Assembly (NCBI GenBank): GCA_023954415.1
Contig: JAMLIB010000001.1
Coordinates: forward strand, 204,001 to 268,000
Origin: Trueperaceae bacterium
GTDB lineage: Bacteria > Deinococcota > Deinococci > Deinococcales > Trueperaceae
Reading direction: 5' to 3'
DNA length: 64,000 nucleotides
Made by a program: the position numbers and the translations under genes. The notes beneath the pieces were generated by a model. It was not told where the DNA came from, did not search any database, and saw only the letters and a program-made list of their open reading frames with translations. How positions within the stretch are numbered: position 1 is the stretch's first letter; every line of letters starts with the position of its first letter. Below, piece after piece: positions 27,637-35,105 of this stretch.

Positions 27637-28064
27637 CAACGCGCGTACATGAACGACAGGTTCGCTTCGGCCGCCACCTCGTCGCCGACGAGCGCCCGCG
27701 CCTCGACCTTGCAGAGGCCGCGCCTGAACAGGACGATGGTGCCCGTGAGGCGGAGCTGGTCGCCCGGCACGACCTTGCGCCTGAACTTGGCGCCGTCGAC
27801 GCCCGTCAGGTAGCCGACGCCGGCGCCGCCCCCGACACCGGCGCCCTCGCGCACCGCCACCCCGACGGCCGCGGCCTGCGCGAGCGCCTCGAGGATCAGC
27901 ACGCCCGGCATGACGGGCTCCTGGGGGAAGTGCCCGACGAAGAACGGCTCGTTGTAGCTGACGTTCTTGAGGCACTCGAAGGTGTCGCCCTCCTGCTTCA
28001 CGAAGGCGTCGACGAGGAGGAACGGGTAACGGTGCGGGAGGATGCCGCGGATGTCTACGGCCAT
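27636..28064 (-). CDS. fabZ: 3-hydroxyacyl-ACP dehydratase FabZ
   Basis: Dehydrates 3-hydroxyacyl-ACP, competing with LpxA/LpxD for the same substrate. 142 residues, hot-dog fold: ILPHRYPFLLVD, NEPFFVGHFPQEPVMPGVLILEALAQ with catalytic His and Glu. A Gly-rich loop (AGVGGGAGVG) extends the middle. It begins 5 nt after the oxidoreductase stop with no Shine-Dalgarno, but a TACACT box lies 7 nt upstream, so it may have both coupled and leaderless expression. Location inside the lpx set is common in proteobacteria. Confidence 0.95.
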   Translation of the reverse strand: MAVDIRGILPHRYPFLLVDAFVKQEGDTFECLKNVSYNEPFFVGHFPQEPVMPGVLILEALAQAAAVGVAVREGAGVGGGAGVGYLTGVDGAKFRRKVVPGDQLRLTGTIVLFRRGLCKVEARALVGDEVAAEANLSFMYAR

Positions 28065-28069
28065 GTCCG

Positions 28070-29065
28070 TCAGTGTACAGGTACGCTCTTGCCTTCTCGC
28101 ATCGCGGCGAGGATGCGAGTGGCGAGCTCGAGCGAGCGCATGTCGTCGTCCAGGGTGCCGATCGGGTCGGTCGTGCCCCTGATGCGCGCGAGGAAGTGCT
28201 CCAGCTCCTTGCGCAGCGGGTTCTCGTCGTGCACCAGGTGCCGGTCGAGCTTCACGTGTCCCGAGTGGGCGGCGCTGCCCGGCGTTCGGAAGAACTGCAC
28301 CTCGCTGTACGGCTCCTTGGCGAAGTCGACGCGCACCGTCTTGTCGCGCTCGGCGATGAGCATGGTGCGTTCGGGGTCGGGCGACACCCGGCTGGCGAGG
28401 AAGCGGGCGAGGCAGCCGTTCTCGAACTTGATCTGGGCGACGGCCACGTCCTCGAGGGGCGAGCCGTTGAGCGGCAGCCCCGAGGCCACCACCTCGACCA
28501 CGCCGTTGCCGTTGCCCATCAGCCCGAACACGATGTCGATGTCGTGGATCATGAGGTCCAGGACCACGCCGACGTCCTTCACGCGCTGGGAAGGGGAGAG
28601 GCGGCGCGCCTCGATCAGGTACGGCTGCCTCACCTCGCGTGCCAACATCTGCACCGCGCTGTAGAAGCGCGTGATGTGGCCGACCTGGAGCACGAGCCCC
28701 TGTTCCGCGGAGAGGCGGGCGAGGGCGTGCGCCTGGGCCACGTCCGTGGCGACCGGTTTCTCGACCAGGACGTGTACGCCGGCCTCGAGCAGGGTCCGCG
28801 TGACCCGGTAGTGGAGGCTCGTCGGCACTGCCACGCTGGCGGCGTCGATCTCCTCGTGGGCGAGGAGTTCCGCGAGCGTCGCGTAACCGGCGCAGCCGTA
28901 GGCTTGCTGGGCCTCGTGCCGCCTGCCCTCGTCGACCTCGACGACGGCCGCGATGCGGACCTTGGGGAGGGTCGCGTAGTTCGTGGCGTGGTAGCGCCCC
29001 ATGACGCCCGTACCGACGACGGCCACGCGCAGCGGCGCGTCCGGGACCAGGTCGTGGGCGCTCAC
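28070..29065 (-). CDS. Gfo/Idh/MocA oxidoreductase, GnnA-like (UDP-GlcNAc 3-dehydrogenase candidate)
   Basis: 331 residues. NAD(P) motif VAVVGTGVMGRYHATNY, EKP motif VLVEKPVAT, and the C-domain QVGHITRFYSAV, RRLSPSQRVKDVGVVLDLMIHDIDI typical of the group often annotated UDP-N-acetylglucosamine 3-dehydrogenase. In Acidithiobacillus, GnnA of this family sits among lpx genes and with the aminotransferase GnnB makes UDP-GlcNAc3N, giving amide-linked lipid A. No GnnB is in this window. GTG start overlaps the lpxC stop as GTGA. The specific substrate is inferred from position and motif pattern. Confidence 0.85.
   Translation of the reverse strand: MSAHDLVPDAPLRVAVVGTGVMGRYHATNYATLPKVRIAAVVEVDEGRRHEAQQAYGCAGYATLAELLAHEEIDAASVAVPTSLHYRVTRTLLEAGVHVLVEKPVATDVAQAHALARLSAEQGLVLQVGHITRFYSAVQMLAREVRQPYLIEARRLSPSQRVKDVGVVLDLMIHDIDIVFGLMGNGNGVVEVVASGLPLNGSPLEDVAVAQIKFENGCLARFLASRVSPDPERTMLIAERDKTVRVDFAKEPYSEVQFFRTPGSAAHSGHVKLDRHLVHDENPLRKELEHFLARIRGTTDPIGTLDDDMRSLELATRILAAMREGKSVPVH
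28072..28077 (-). promoter_or_regulatory. Possible internal -10 box before fabZ
   Basis: TACACT, overlapping the last codons of the upstream oxidoreductase gene and 7 nt before the fabZ ATG. Confidence 0.4.
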
Positions 29066-29832
29066 GACGCGGCCGCCATGGCCACGGCGCGCGCGAGCTC
29101 GTGATGGAGGGCGTGCGAGCCGCGCTCGATGGCGATCCGCGCCCGCACGGGGCGGCCGAGGAGCGCCAAGTCCCCGACGGCGTCGAGGGCCTTGTGGCGT
29201 ACGGGTTCGTCTGGGTGGCGTAGAGGACGAGTCGGGCCGTCCATCGCGAAGACGATAACATGCGCCTCGCTCGCCCCCAGCGCCAACCCCCGCGCCTTGA
29301 GGGCCTCCCAATCGCGCTCGAAGCCGAACGTGCGCGCGCTCAGCAGGTCGGCGTAGGCGCCTGGTCCGCCCTCCCACGCCTGCACGCCGATGGCCGGGTG
29401 CTCGAACGCGACCGTGTACGCGAGGGCCTCCTCGCCGGGCGTCGCTCGCGCCCGGCCGCCTCGCAGCGCGACCTCGACCTCGCGCTCAAGAACGAGCGCT
29501 GCCGGCGCGGGCGGCGGCGGTCCGAGCTCCGCGACGGCCGCGGTCCAAGGCTCGGCCGAGCCGTCGAGGATGGGCAGCTCGTCGCAGCTCGCCTCGATGA
29601 CGACGCCCTCGAAGTAGCCCGCCACGCGCAAGGCCGCGAGGAGGTGCTCGACCATGTGTACGCTCGCGCCGTCCGCCGAGAGGCTCGTGGCGCGCTCGGC
29701 GCCGGACAGGTGGGCCAGGTCGGCGGGCACCTCCGTGCCGCCGCGCAGGAACCGCAGGGGGCCGCTCGCGCGGTGCAGCGTCACGCTGCTCGTCAGGCCG
29801 GAATGGATGGTGCGTCCCGTCACCGTCGTCAC
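29062..29832 (-). CDS. lpxC: UDP-3-O-acyl-GlcNAc deacetylase LpxC
   Basis: Zinc hydrolase, committed step of lipid A synthesis. 256 residues, about 50 shorter than E. coli LpxC. N-terminal GRTIHSGLTSSVTLH, catalytic Glu and zinc His in HMVEHLLAAL, zinc His/Asp in HKALDAVGDLALLG, and the late catalytic His in GSHALHHEL. LDGSAEPW matches the conserved (I)LDGSA.P(F/W). The shortening is in loops and the N-terminal fold. GTG start 6 nt after lpxD. Key residues are all present, so it should be active. Confidence 0.92.
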   Translation of the reverse strand: MTTVTGRTIHSGLTSSVTLHRASGPLRFLRGGTEVPADLAHLSGAERATSLSADGASVHMVEHLLAALRVAGYFEGVVIEASCDELPILDGSAEPWTAAVAELGPPPPAPAALVLEREVEVALRGGRARATPGEEALAYTVAFEHPAIGVQAWEGGPGAYADLLSARTFGFERDWEALKARGLALGASEAHVIVFAMDGPTRPLRHPDEPVRHKALDAVGDLALLGRPVRARIAIERGSHALHHELARAVAMAAAS

Positions 29833-29838
29833 GGGCGC

Positions 29839-31002
29839 TCAGGCGTCCTTGGCCGCGTCGCCCGGGTGCTCGGCGGCTGCGCCGTCGTGGTCGGACGCGG
29901 GGCCGGAGCCGACGCGCCCGGCGGCCTCACCCGCGGCCTCGCCCACGGTCCTGCCGGCGCGCGCCCGGCGCCACAGCTCCTCGAGCTTGCCGAGCAGGTA
30001 GAGCTCGCGCACGAACTCGCGGTGGGGGCGTGCGGGGAAGCCGGCCCACGTGGCGCCGGGCGGCACGTCCTTAGTGACTCCGCTGCGGCCGGCTATGCGC
30101 GCGCCGTCGCCGATGCTGACGTGATCGCTGACGGCCACGTACCCCCCGAGGATCACGCCGGAGCCGATCCTCGTGCTCCCCCCGATGCCCGCCATGCCCG
30201 CGATGAGCGTGTCGGACCCGATGACGACGTTGTGCCCGATCTGGCAGTGGTTGTCGATCTTGGTGCGCGCTCCCACCGCCGTGTCGAGGAGGGTGCCGCG
30301 GTCGAGGCACGTGTTGGCGCCGATCTCGACATCGTCACCCAGCACGACGCCTCCCAAGTGGTGGACCTTGAGCGCGCCGCGCGGTGAGGCGGCGTACCCG
30401 AACCCGTCCGCTCCGACGACGCTCCCGGCATGGACGATGACGCGCCGGCCGAGCACGGTGCCCGGGTACAAGGTCACGTTCGGGTGGAGCCGGCAGTCCG
30501 CGCCGAGCTTGACGCCCTCGCCGACCACGGTTCCCGCGTCGATCACGCAGCCCGCGCCGAGCTCGGCGTCCGCCCCTATCACGGCGCCCGCCGCTATCCG
30601 GACGCCCTCCCCGACGCTCGCGCTCGCGGCGACGCTGGCCAGCGGGTGGACGCCGGCCGCGGGCACGTACGCGCGCGCGAAACGCGCGCTCAGCACCGCG
30701 AGCGCGAGGCGCGCGTCCGGTACCTCCAGCAAGCCGGCGCCGTAGTCGGCAGCCCAGCCCGTGCCTGTCGGCACGACGAGGAGCGCCGGCCGGCTGGCCG
30801 GCGGCCCCGCCGCGGCCGCCTCCTTGCTCATGACGCACGCGGCGTCCACGAGCACGGCCTCGGGGTGCCGCGTGACGGTGGCGTCGACGAGGCGCCGGAT
30901 GCGCGCGCCGCCCGGCGGTGGGGCGTCGGCCGTGGCCGCGCCCGCGAGCGCCGCGAGCTCCGCCGCCAGCTCGGCGTACGCGTGGCCGGCCGTCTCAGCC
31001 AT
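29839..31002 (-). CDS. lpxD: UDP-3-O-acylglucosamine N-acyltransferase LpxD
   Basis: Adds the N-linked 3-hydroxyacyl chain. 387 residues, slightly long. N-terminal uridine-binding domain (about 1-110, SRPALLVVP), then left-handed beta-helix hexapeptides: VGEGVRIAAGAVIGADAELGAG, GSVVGADGFGYA, TCLDRGTL, KIDNHCQIGHNVVIG (catalytic His in IGHNV), and GRSGVTKDVPPGATWAGFPARPHRE. The tail of ~50 residues after LEELWRR is Ala/Glu/Gly-rich. ATG overlaps the upstream S55 peptidase gene by 8 nt. Confidence 0.93.
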   Translation of the reverse strand: MAETAGHAYAELAAELAALAGAATADAPPPGGARIRRLVDATVTRHPEAVLVDAACVMSKEAAAAGPPASRPALLVVPTGTGWAADYGAGLLEVPDARLALAVLSARFARAYVPAAGVHPLASVAASASVGEGVRIAAGAVIGADAELGAGCVIDAGTVVGEGVKLGADCRLHPNVTLYPGTVLGRRVIVHAGSVVGADGFGYAASPRGALKVHHLGGVVLGDDVEIGANTCLDRGTLLDTAVGARTKIDNHCQIGHNVVIGSDTLIAGMAGIGGSTRIGSGVILGGYVAVSDHVSIGDGARIAGRSGVTKDVPPGATWAGFPARPHREFVRELYLLGKLEELWRRARAGRTVGEAAGEAAGRVGSGPASDHDGAAAEHPGDAAKDA

Positions 31003-32776
31003 CCGCGCCGCCGGTCGTGCCCTCGCCCTCGTCGCCGGGACCCGGTCGCTCCGGCTCCGCGTCCGGTTGCGCCGTGGTCACGGTGACGGTCAGCTCCTCG
31101 TTGCCGTCGATCACGAAGGCGAAGGGGGTGCGGAAGAGCCGCCTGACCTCGCCCGCGTCGGTGATCGCCTCGACGACGAGCTCGCTCGCCTGCACCTGCT
31201 GCCTGAGGGCGTCGAGGAGCTCGGGGAACGACCGCGGCTTGTCGACCTCCTGCTCGTCGACGCGGGCGTCGCCCGTGTCGCGCGGGACGTCGCCGCCCCG
31301 GATCAGGATCGTGAGCTCGCCCTCGACGTCGTCCGGGATCGGCACGCTGATGGTGCGGACGATGGCGTTCTGCCGGTACGGCTGCAGCCGTAGGTGGATC
31401 AGCGCGTTCTCCCCGGCCGCCACCACGTCCTCCTCGGCGATGGCCTCCTCGAGGCTGGCGATGCGCTGCCTGTCCTCTAGGCGGATCGCGACGGAGACGT
31501 GGTCTACGCCGCTCTCGCGGAACTCGTTGTCGGCCAGGATGACGAGCGGGGTCATCGTCAGGACCGCGGCGCGGTACGCGATGTCGTCGGTGGCGTTCGT
31601 CTGCTCGATGACGTTGACGCGCTCGCCGCCGCTCAGGCCGATCTCCCACGCGACCTCCGCGTAGCCCGCCGTGGTGGCGGCGAGGTGCCGGTCCAGGAGC
31701 GAGAGTACGCCGGTGCCGACCAGGGTGGGGTAGAGCCGGTCGTCGGCCGGGACCGCGAACGAGTACGAGGCCGTCGGACCGACACCCACGACGCTCAGGT
31801 CGACCTGCAGGCTGCGCGGCACGACGCCCAGGCGGCCGGAGATGGCGCCTGGCCGGTCCTCCTCGATGGCGCCGAGCACCTGCGTGCCGACGTTCGCCAG
31901 CTTGAAGGGCACGTCCGAGGACGGGACGATGGCGGTCACGTAGGCCGGCGTGATGGGCAGGGAGACGGAGCCGATCCCGAGGAACGGGTGACCGAACGCG
32001 ATGACCTCGCCGCCCTCCACCGCCGTGACCGTGCCTACGGCCTGCATGGCGACGTCGCCCCAGGCCAGCGAGACGGCGAGCGGGGCGCCCGGCTCGAGCG
32101 CGTACTCCGCCTGATCGCCGGCCGCGCCGGCCGCCCCGCCGCCCGGGACGGGGAAGGCGGCGACATCCGCCGACCTGAACAGTGGTGCGAGCAGGGTGGC
32201 GGCGCGCGCGCTCACGCCCGTCATGAGCACGGGCGTGGCGGCGCTCGTCGCGACCCCGACTCCGGGCACCTCGACGAACGGGGGGAGAGGACCGCCGCTC
32301 GTGCGGCGCATGACGGAGATGGGCGTGACGAGCGCGAGGTCGTGGTCGGCGCGTGGGAACACGTAGCCGATGGCGCCGAGGAGGGCGTCGCCGGCCTCGG
32401 TGGCGATGTACACGGGGCTGCCGCTCATGCCGGCCGCGACGCCGCCGGCCGCCTCGATGACCGGACCGCCGGCGCGCACGAGCACGAGCGGGAAGCCGGA
32501 ACCGGCGTCCCACTGCACGGCGAGCACCTCGACCGTGAAGCGTTCGAGCCGGTTGCCCGCCGCGGCCGTGACGCCGTGACCCCTGTCGCCTACGACCACC
32601 GCCTCTACGGGTAGGTCGGCGGCGGAGCGGGCGGGCTGGGCGAGCGCCGCAGAGCAGGCGAGGAGGGCGCTGCAGGCGAGGAGGCGCGAGGAAAGCGCGG
32701 ACCGCCGGGCACGCCTCGCGTGACCAGCGGCCCCTTCACTGTCGGCATTCCGCTTGGCGCGCGTGTGCGCCGCCAC
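30995..32776 (-). CDS. SpoIVB-type (S55) serine peptidase-like envelope protein
   Basis: 593 residues from a GTG start 2 nt after mreB. A basic N-tail and hydrophobic segment (about 27-47, RLLACSALLACSAALAQ) serve as signal; LLAC could also be a lipobox. The S55 domain shows RGHGVT (candidate catalytic His), RFTVEVLAVQ, GMSGSPVYI (about 116-124, candidate Ser), LLGAIGYVFP...LVTPI and GEVIAFGHPFLGIG. A C-terminal region of beta-rich repeats follows, ending in an acidic low-complexity tail. SpoIVB cleaves a regulator in spore formers; no sporulation genes are here, so the target must differ. Overlap with lpxD suggests an envelope role. Confidence 0.8.
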   Translation of the reverse strand: MAAHTRAKRNADSEGAAGHARRARRSALSSRLLACSALLACSAALAQPARSAADLPVEAVVVGDRGHGVTAAAGNRLERFTVEVLAVQWDAGSGFPLVLVRAGGPVIEAAGGVAAGMSGSPVYIATEAGDALLGAIGYVFPRADHDLALVTPISVMRRTSGGPLPPFVEVPGVGVATSAATPVLMTGVSARAATLLAPLFRSADVAAFPVPGGGAAGAAGDQAEYALEPGAPLAVSLAWGDVAMQAVGTVTAVEGGEVIAFGHPFLGIGSVSLPITPAYVTAIVPSSDVPFKLANVGTQVLGAIEEDRPGAISGRLGVVPRSLQVDLSVVGVGPTASYSFAVPADDRLYPTLVGTGVLSLLDRHLAATTAGYAEVAWEIGLSGGERVNVIEQTNATDDIAYRAAVLTMTPLVILADNEFRESGVDHVSVAIRLEDRQRIASLEEAIAEEDVVAAGENALIHLRLQPYRQNAIVRTISVPIPDDVEGELTILIRGGDVPRDTGDARVDEQEVDKPRSFPELLDALRQQVQASELVVEAITDAGEVRRLFRTPFAFVIDGNEELTVTVTTAQPDAEPERPGPGDEGEGTTGGADG

Positions 32777-32778
32777 GT

Positions 32779-33822
32779 TCAGCGCCTCAGGAAGTTGTCT
32801 GAGATGAGCGCGTCCTGCAGCACGTGGATCATGTCGAGCGCCTGGCCGGTGCCCAGCGCCACCGAGTCCGTGGCGTTCTCAGCCACCATGACCGGGATGC
32901 CGGTCGTCTGGCGCAGCAGCTCGTCGAAGTTGCGCAGGAGCGCCCCGCCGCCCGTCATGATGATGCCGCGGTCGATCACGTCGCTGACGAGCTCGGGCGG
33001 CGCCTGCTCCAGGACGCGCCGCACGCCGTCGGCGATCTTGGCGATCGGCTCCTTGAGCGCTTCTACGACGTCCCTCGTGGTCACCGTGATGCTCTTGGGC
33101 AGGCCGTTGATGAGGTCGCGCCCGCGGACCTCGAGGCTCTGGTCGTCGCCCGGACCGCGCAGCATGGCGGCTCCGACCTCCATCTTCACGGCCTCGGCCG
33201 TGCGGTCGCCGATGAGCAGGTTCTCCTTGTGGCGGATGTGCCTGATGATCGACTCGTCGAACTCGTTGCCGGCGATGCGCAGGCTTTCGGAGACGACGAT
33301 GCCGCCGAGCGAGATGATGGCGATGTCCGTCGTGCCGCCCCCGACGTCGACGATCATCGAGCCGGTCGGCTCTGCGATGTTGACGCCGGCGCCGATGGCG
33401 GCGGCCAGCGGCTCCTCGATGAGGAACGCCTTGCGGGCGCCCACCTCGCGCGTGGCCTGCAGCACGGCGCGGCGCTCGACCTCCGTGACGCCGGACGGCA
33501 CGCACACCATGATCTGCGGCTTGAAGAGGCGGCTCGGGCCCGTGAGGACCTTGCGCACGAACGCCTGGAGCATCTTCTCGGTCAGGTCGTAGTCGGCGAT
33601 GACGCCGTCGCGCATCGGACGGACCGCAACGATGTTGCCCGGCGTCCGGCCGAGCATCCGGTAGGCTTCCTCGCCGACGGCCTTCACTTCACCGGTGTCG
33701 CGGACCATCGCGATGACGGACGGCTCGCGCAACATGATGCCTTGGCCCTTCACATAGATGAGGACGGTCGCCGTGCCGAGGTCGACCCCCATCTCTTTTC
33801 CGAGTCTGAAGAACATACTCAC
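32779..33822 (-). CDS. mreB: Actin-like cell-shape protein MreB
   Basis: 347 residues. Phosphate 1 GVDLGTATVLIYVKGQGI, phosphate 2 IVDVGGGTTDIAIISLGG, adenosine motif TGGGALLRNFDELL, and ALGTGQALD at the C-terminus. Directs elongation-type peptidoglycan synthesis along the membrane. Start GTG 33822 has GGAG 5 nt upstream; ATG two codons later is an alternative. mreC and mreD are not adjacent; instead the lpx operon follows within 2 nt, an unusual partnership. A TATACT box at 33945-33940 gives it a promoter separate from tsaB. Confidence 0.95.
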   Translation of the reverse strand: MSMFFRLGKEMGVDLGTATVLIYVKGQGIMLREPSVIAMVRDTGEVKAVGEEAYRMLGRTPGNIVAVRPMRDGVIADYDLTEKMLQAFVRKVLTGPSRLFKPQIMVCVPSGVTEVERRAVLQATREVGARKAFLIEEPLAAAIGAGVNIAEPTGSMIVDVGGGTTDIAIISLGGIVVSESLRIAGNEFDESIIRHIRHKENLLIGDRTAEAVKMEVGAAMLRGPGDDQSLEVRGRDLINGLPKSITVTTRDVVEALKEPIAKIADGVRRVLEQAPPELVSDVIDRGIIMTGGGALLRNFDELLRQTTGIPVMVAENATDSVALGTGQALDMIHVLQDALISDNFLRR

Positions 33823-33939
33823 TTCCGCTCCACGGCGCTTCCGGCTACCACGACGGCCAACGGGCCTCACCGCCACTGGGGCAAGAAAGCCCTTCGTCGC
33901 GGTGCGGTCCGCGAGGACGCCGTAGTCTCGCGGTGAGGC

Positions 33940-33945
33940 AGTATA
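33940..33945 (-). promoter_or_regulatory. -10 box of the mreB-lpx operon
   Basis: TATACT just past the tsaB stop, about 118 nt before mreB. No clear -35. The leader contains an exact 10-bp inverted repeat (33864-33873 against 33930-33939). Confidence 0.5.
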
Positions 33946-33948
33946 ACG

Positions 33949-34581
33949 CTACAGGTAGTGAGGTTTGGGCGGTTCGTCCGCGCCGCCCGCGGCCCCCGCC
34001 GCACCCCAGGCCAACGCGCTGGCTTCCGGTACCACGGGCGTCGCGGTGCCGTTCGCCGCGACGACGGTGCCGTACTCGAGGAGGGGGACGCCGGGATACG
34101 CGGTGGCCAACTCCGAGCGAGCGAGCTTGCGTGGCGCCTCCAGCTCCGCATAGCTCACCGCCCACGGCTGCGGGTCGCGGCGCTCCAGGAGCTGAGCGTA
34201 GGCGTTGCCGCGGCGCGCGTCGCTCGCGGCGACGACGCGCGCGCTGGGGGCCACCAACGCGGCCGGCATGGCGGCGAGGCTCGAGACCCCGACGCACCGG
34301 ACGTCCCAGGCGCGGGCGATGCCGAGGGCGGTCGCCACGCCCACACGCACGCCCGTGTACGAGCCGGGCCCGACCCCGACGCCGACGGCGGCGAAGTCGC
34401 GCGCCGCGGCGCCGCTGGCGCGGAGCAAGGCCGCCAGCGCCTCGACGACGAGCGCAGCGTGCGCGCGGCCCACGTCGTCGGACGTGGCCGCCAGCGTGCC
34501 GCTTCCCGGGTCTACGACGGCGAGGGCCAGGTGCGTCGTCGAGCAGTCGATCCCGAGCAGCAGGGGGCCGCCGCCGCTCAC
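33949..34581 (-). CDS. tsaB: tRNA t6A biosynthesis protein TsaB
   Basis: 210 residues, inactive ASKHA-fold partner of TsaD in N6-threonylcarbamoyl-adenosine synthesis at tRNA A37. LLGIDCSTTHLALAVVD at the N-terminus, GVGPGSYTGVRVGVATALGIA and VVAASDARRGNAYAQ are diagnostic. GTG start overlaps the tsaE stop as GTGA. The C-terminal region is short, as is common in TsaB. tsaE lies directly upstream; tsaD and tsaC are not in the window. Confidence 0.92.
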   Translation of the reverse strand: MSGGGPLLLGIDCSTTHLALAVVDPGSGTLAATSDDVGRAHAALVVEALAALLRASGAAARDFAAVGVGVGPGSYTGVRVGVATALGIARAWDVRCVGVSSLAAMPAALVAPSARVVAASDARRGNAYAQLLERRDPQPWAVSYAELEAPRKLARSELATAYPGVPLLEYGTVVAANGTATPVVPEASALAWGAAGAAGGADEPPKPHYL

Positions 34582-35105
34582 GCTCCGGTACTCTCCTTCG
34601 CGGTGCCGGTCTGGTCGTCGCCGGTGCCGGTCCGTTCGTGCGTGGGGCCGTGCGTCCGCAACCAGCGCGCCTGGCGCGACGGTCCCGCCGTGCCCGGCGC
34701 GGCGGGCGCGAACGAGAAGGCCAGCTGCCACGCTTCCGGGTAGGCCTCCAGCAGCCCCTCGCCCCACTCGACCACGACGAGGCGTGCCCGGGAGCCGTAG
34801 TCGTCGAGCATGGCGCCCGCCAGACCCGCGCCCCCGGCGAGCCGGTAGGCGTCCAGGTGGACGAGGGGACCTTCCGGCGATGGGTACTCGTGCACCAGCG
34901 TGTAAGTAGGGCTCGTCACGGGCGCCGCAACGCCCAGGTGAGAGGCGAGCGCCTGGGTGAACGTCGTCTTCCCGGAACCGAGCGGCCCTGAGAGCACGAG
35001 CAGCGCGCCGGGCGGCAGCGCCGCCAGCGCCTCGCCGGCGAGGCGCTCGGTGTCTCCCAGCGTGGTCAGGGGGATGGGCCGCTCCGCCTCCGCCCCGCCG
35101 CTCAC
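34578..35105 (-). CDS. tsaE: tRNA t6A ATPase TsaE
   Basis: 175 residues. Walker A LSGPLGSGKTTFTQALA, switch region SPTYTLVHEY, the HLDAYRL motif and VVVEWGEG (Walker B-like) are all typical. Binds the TsaB-TsaD dimer and uses ATP to reset it. The C-terminal ~35 residues (TGTGDDQTGTAKESTGA end) are a low-complexity Thr/Gly tail beyond the usual length. GTG start overlaps the coiled-coil gene stop as GTGA, so tsaE is coupled to the roadblock locus. Confidence 0.93.
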   Translation of the reverse strand: MSGGAEAERPIPLTTLGDTERLAGEALAALPPGALLVLSGPLGSGKTTFTQALASHLGVAAPVTSPTYTLVHEYPSPEGPLVHLDAYRLAGGAGLAGAMLDDYGSRARLVVVEWGEGLLEAYPEAWQLAFSFAPAAPGTAGPSRQARWLRTHGPTHERTGTGDDQTGTAKESTGA

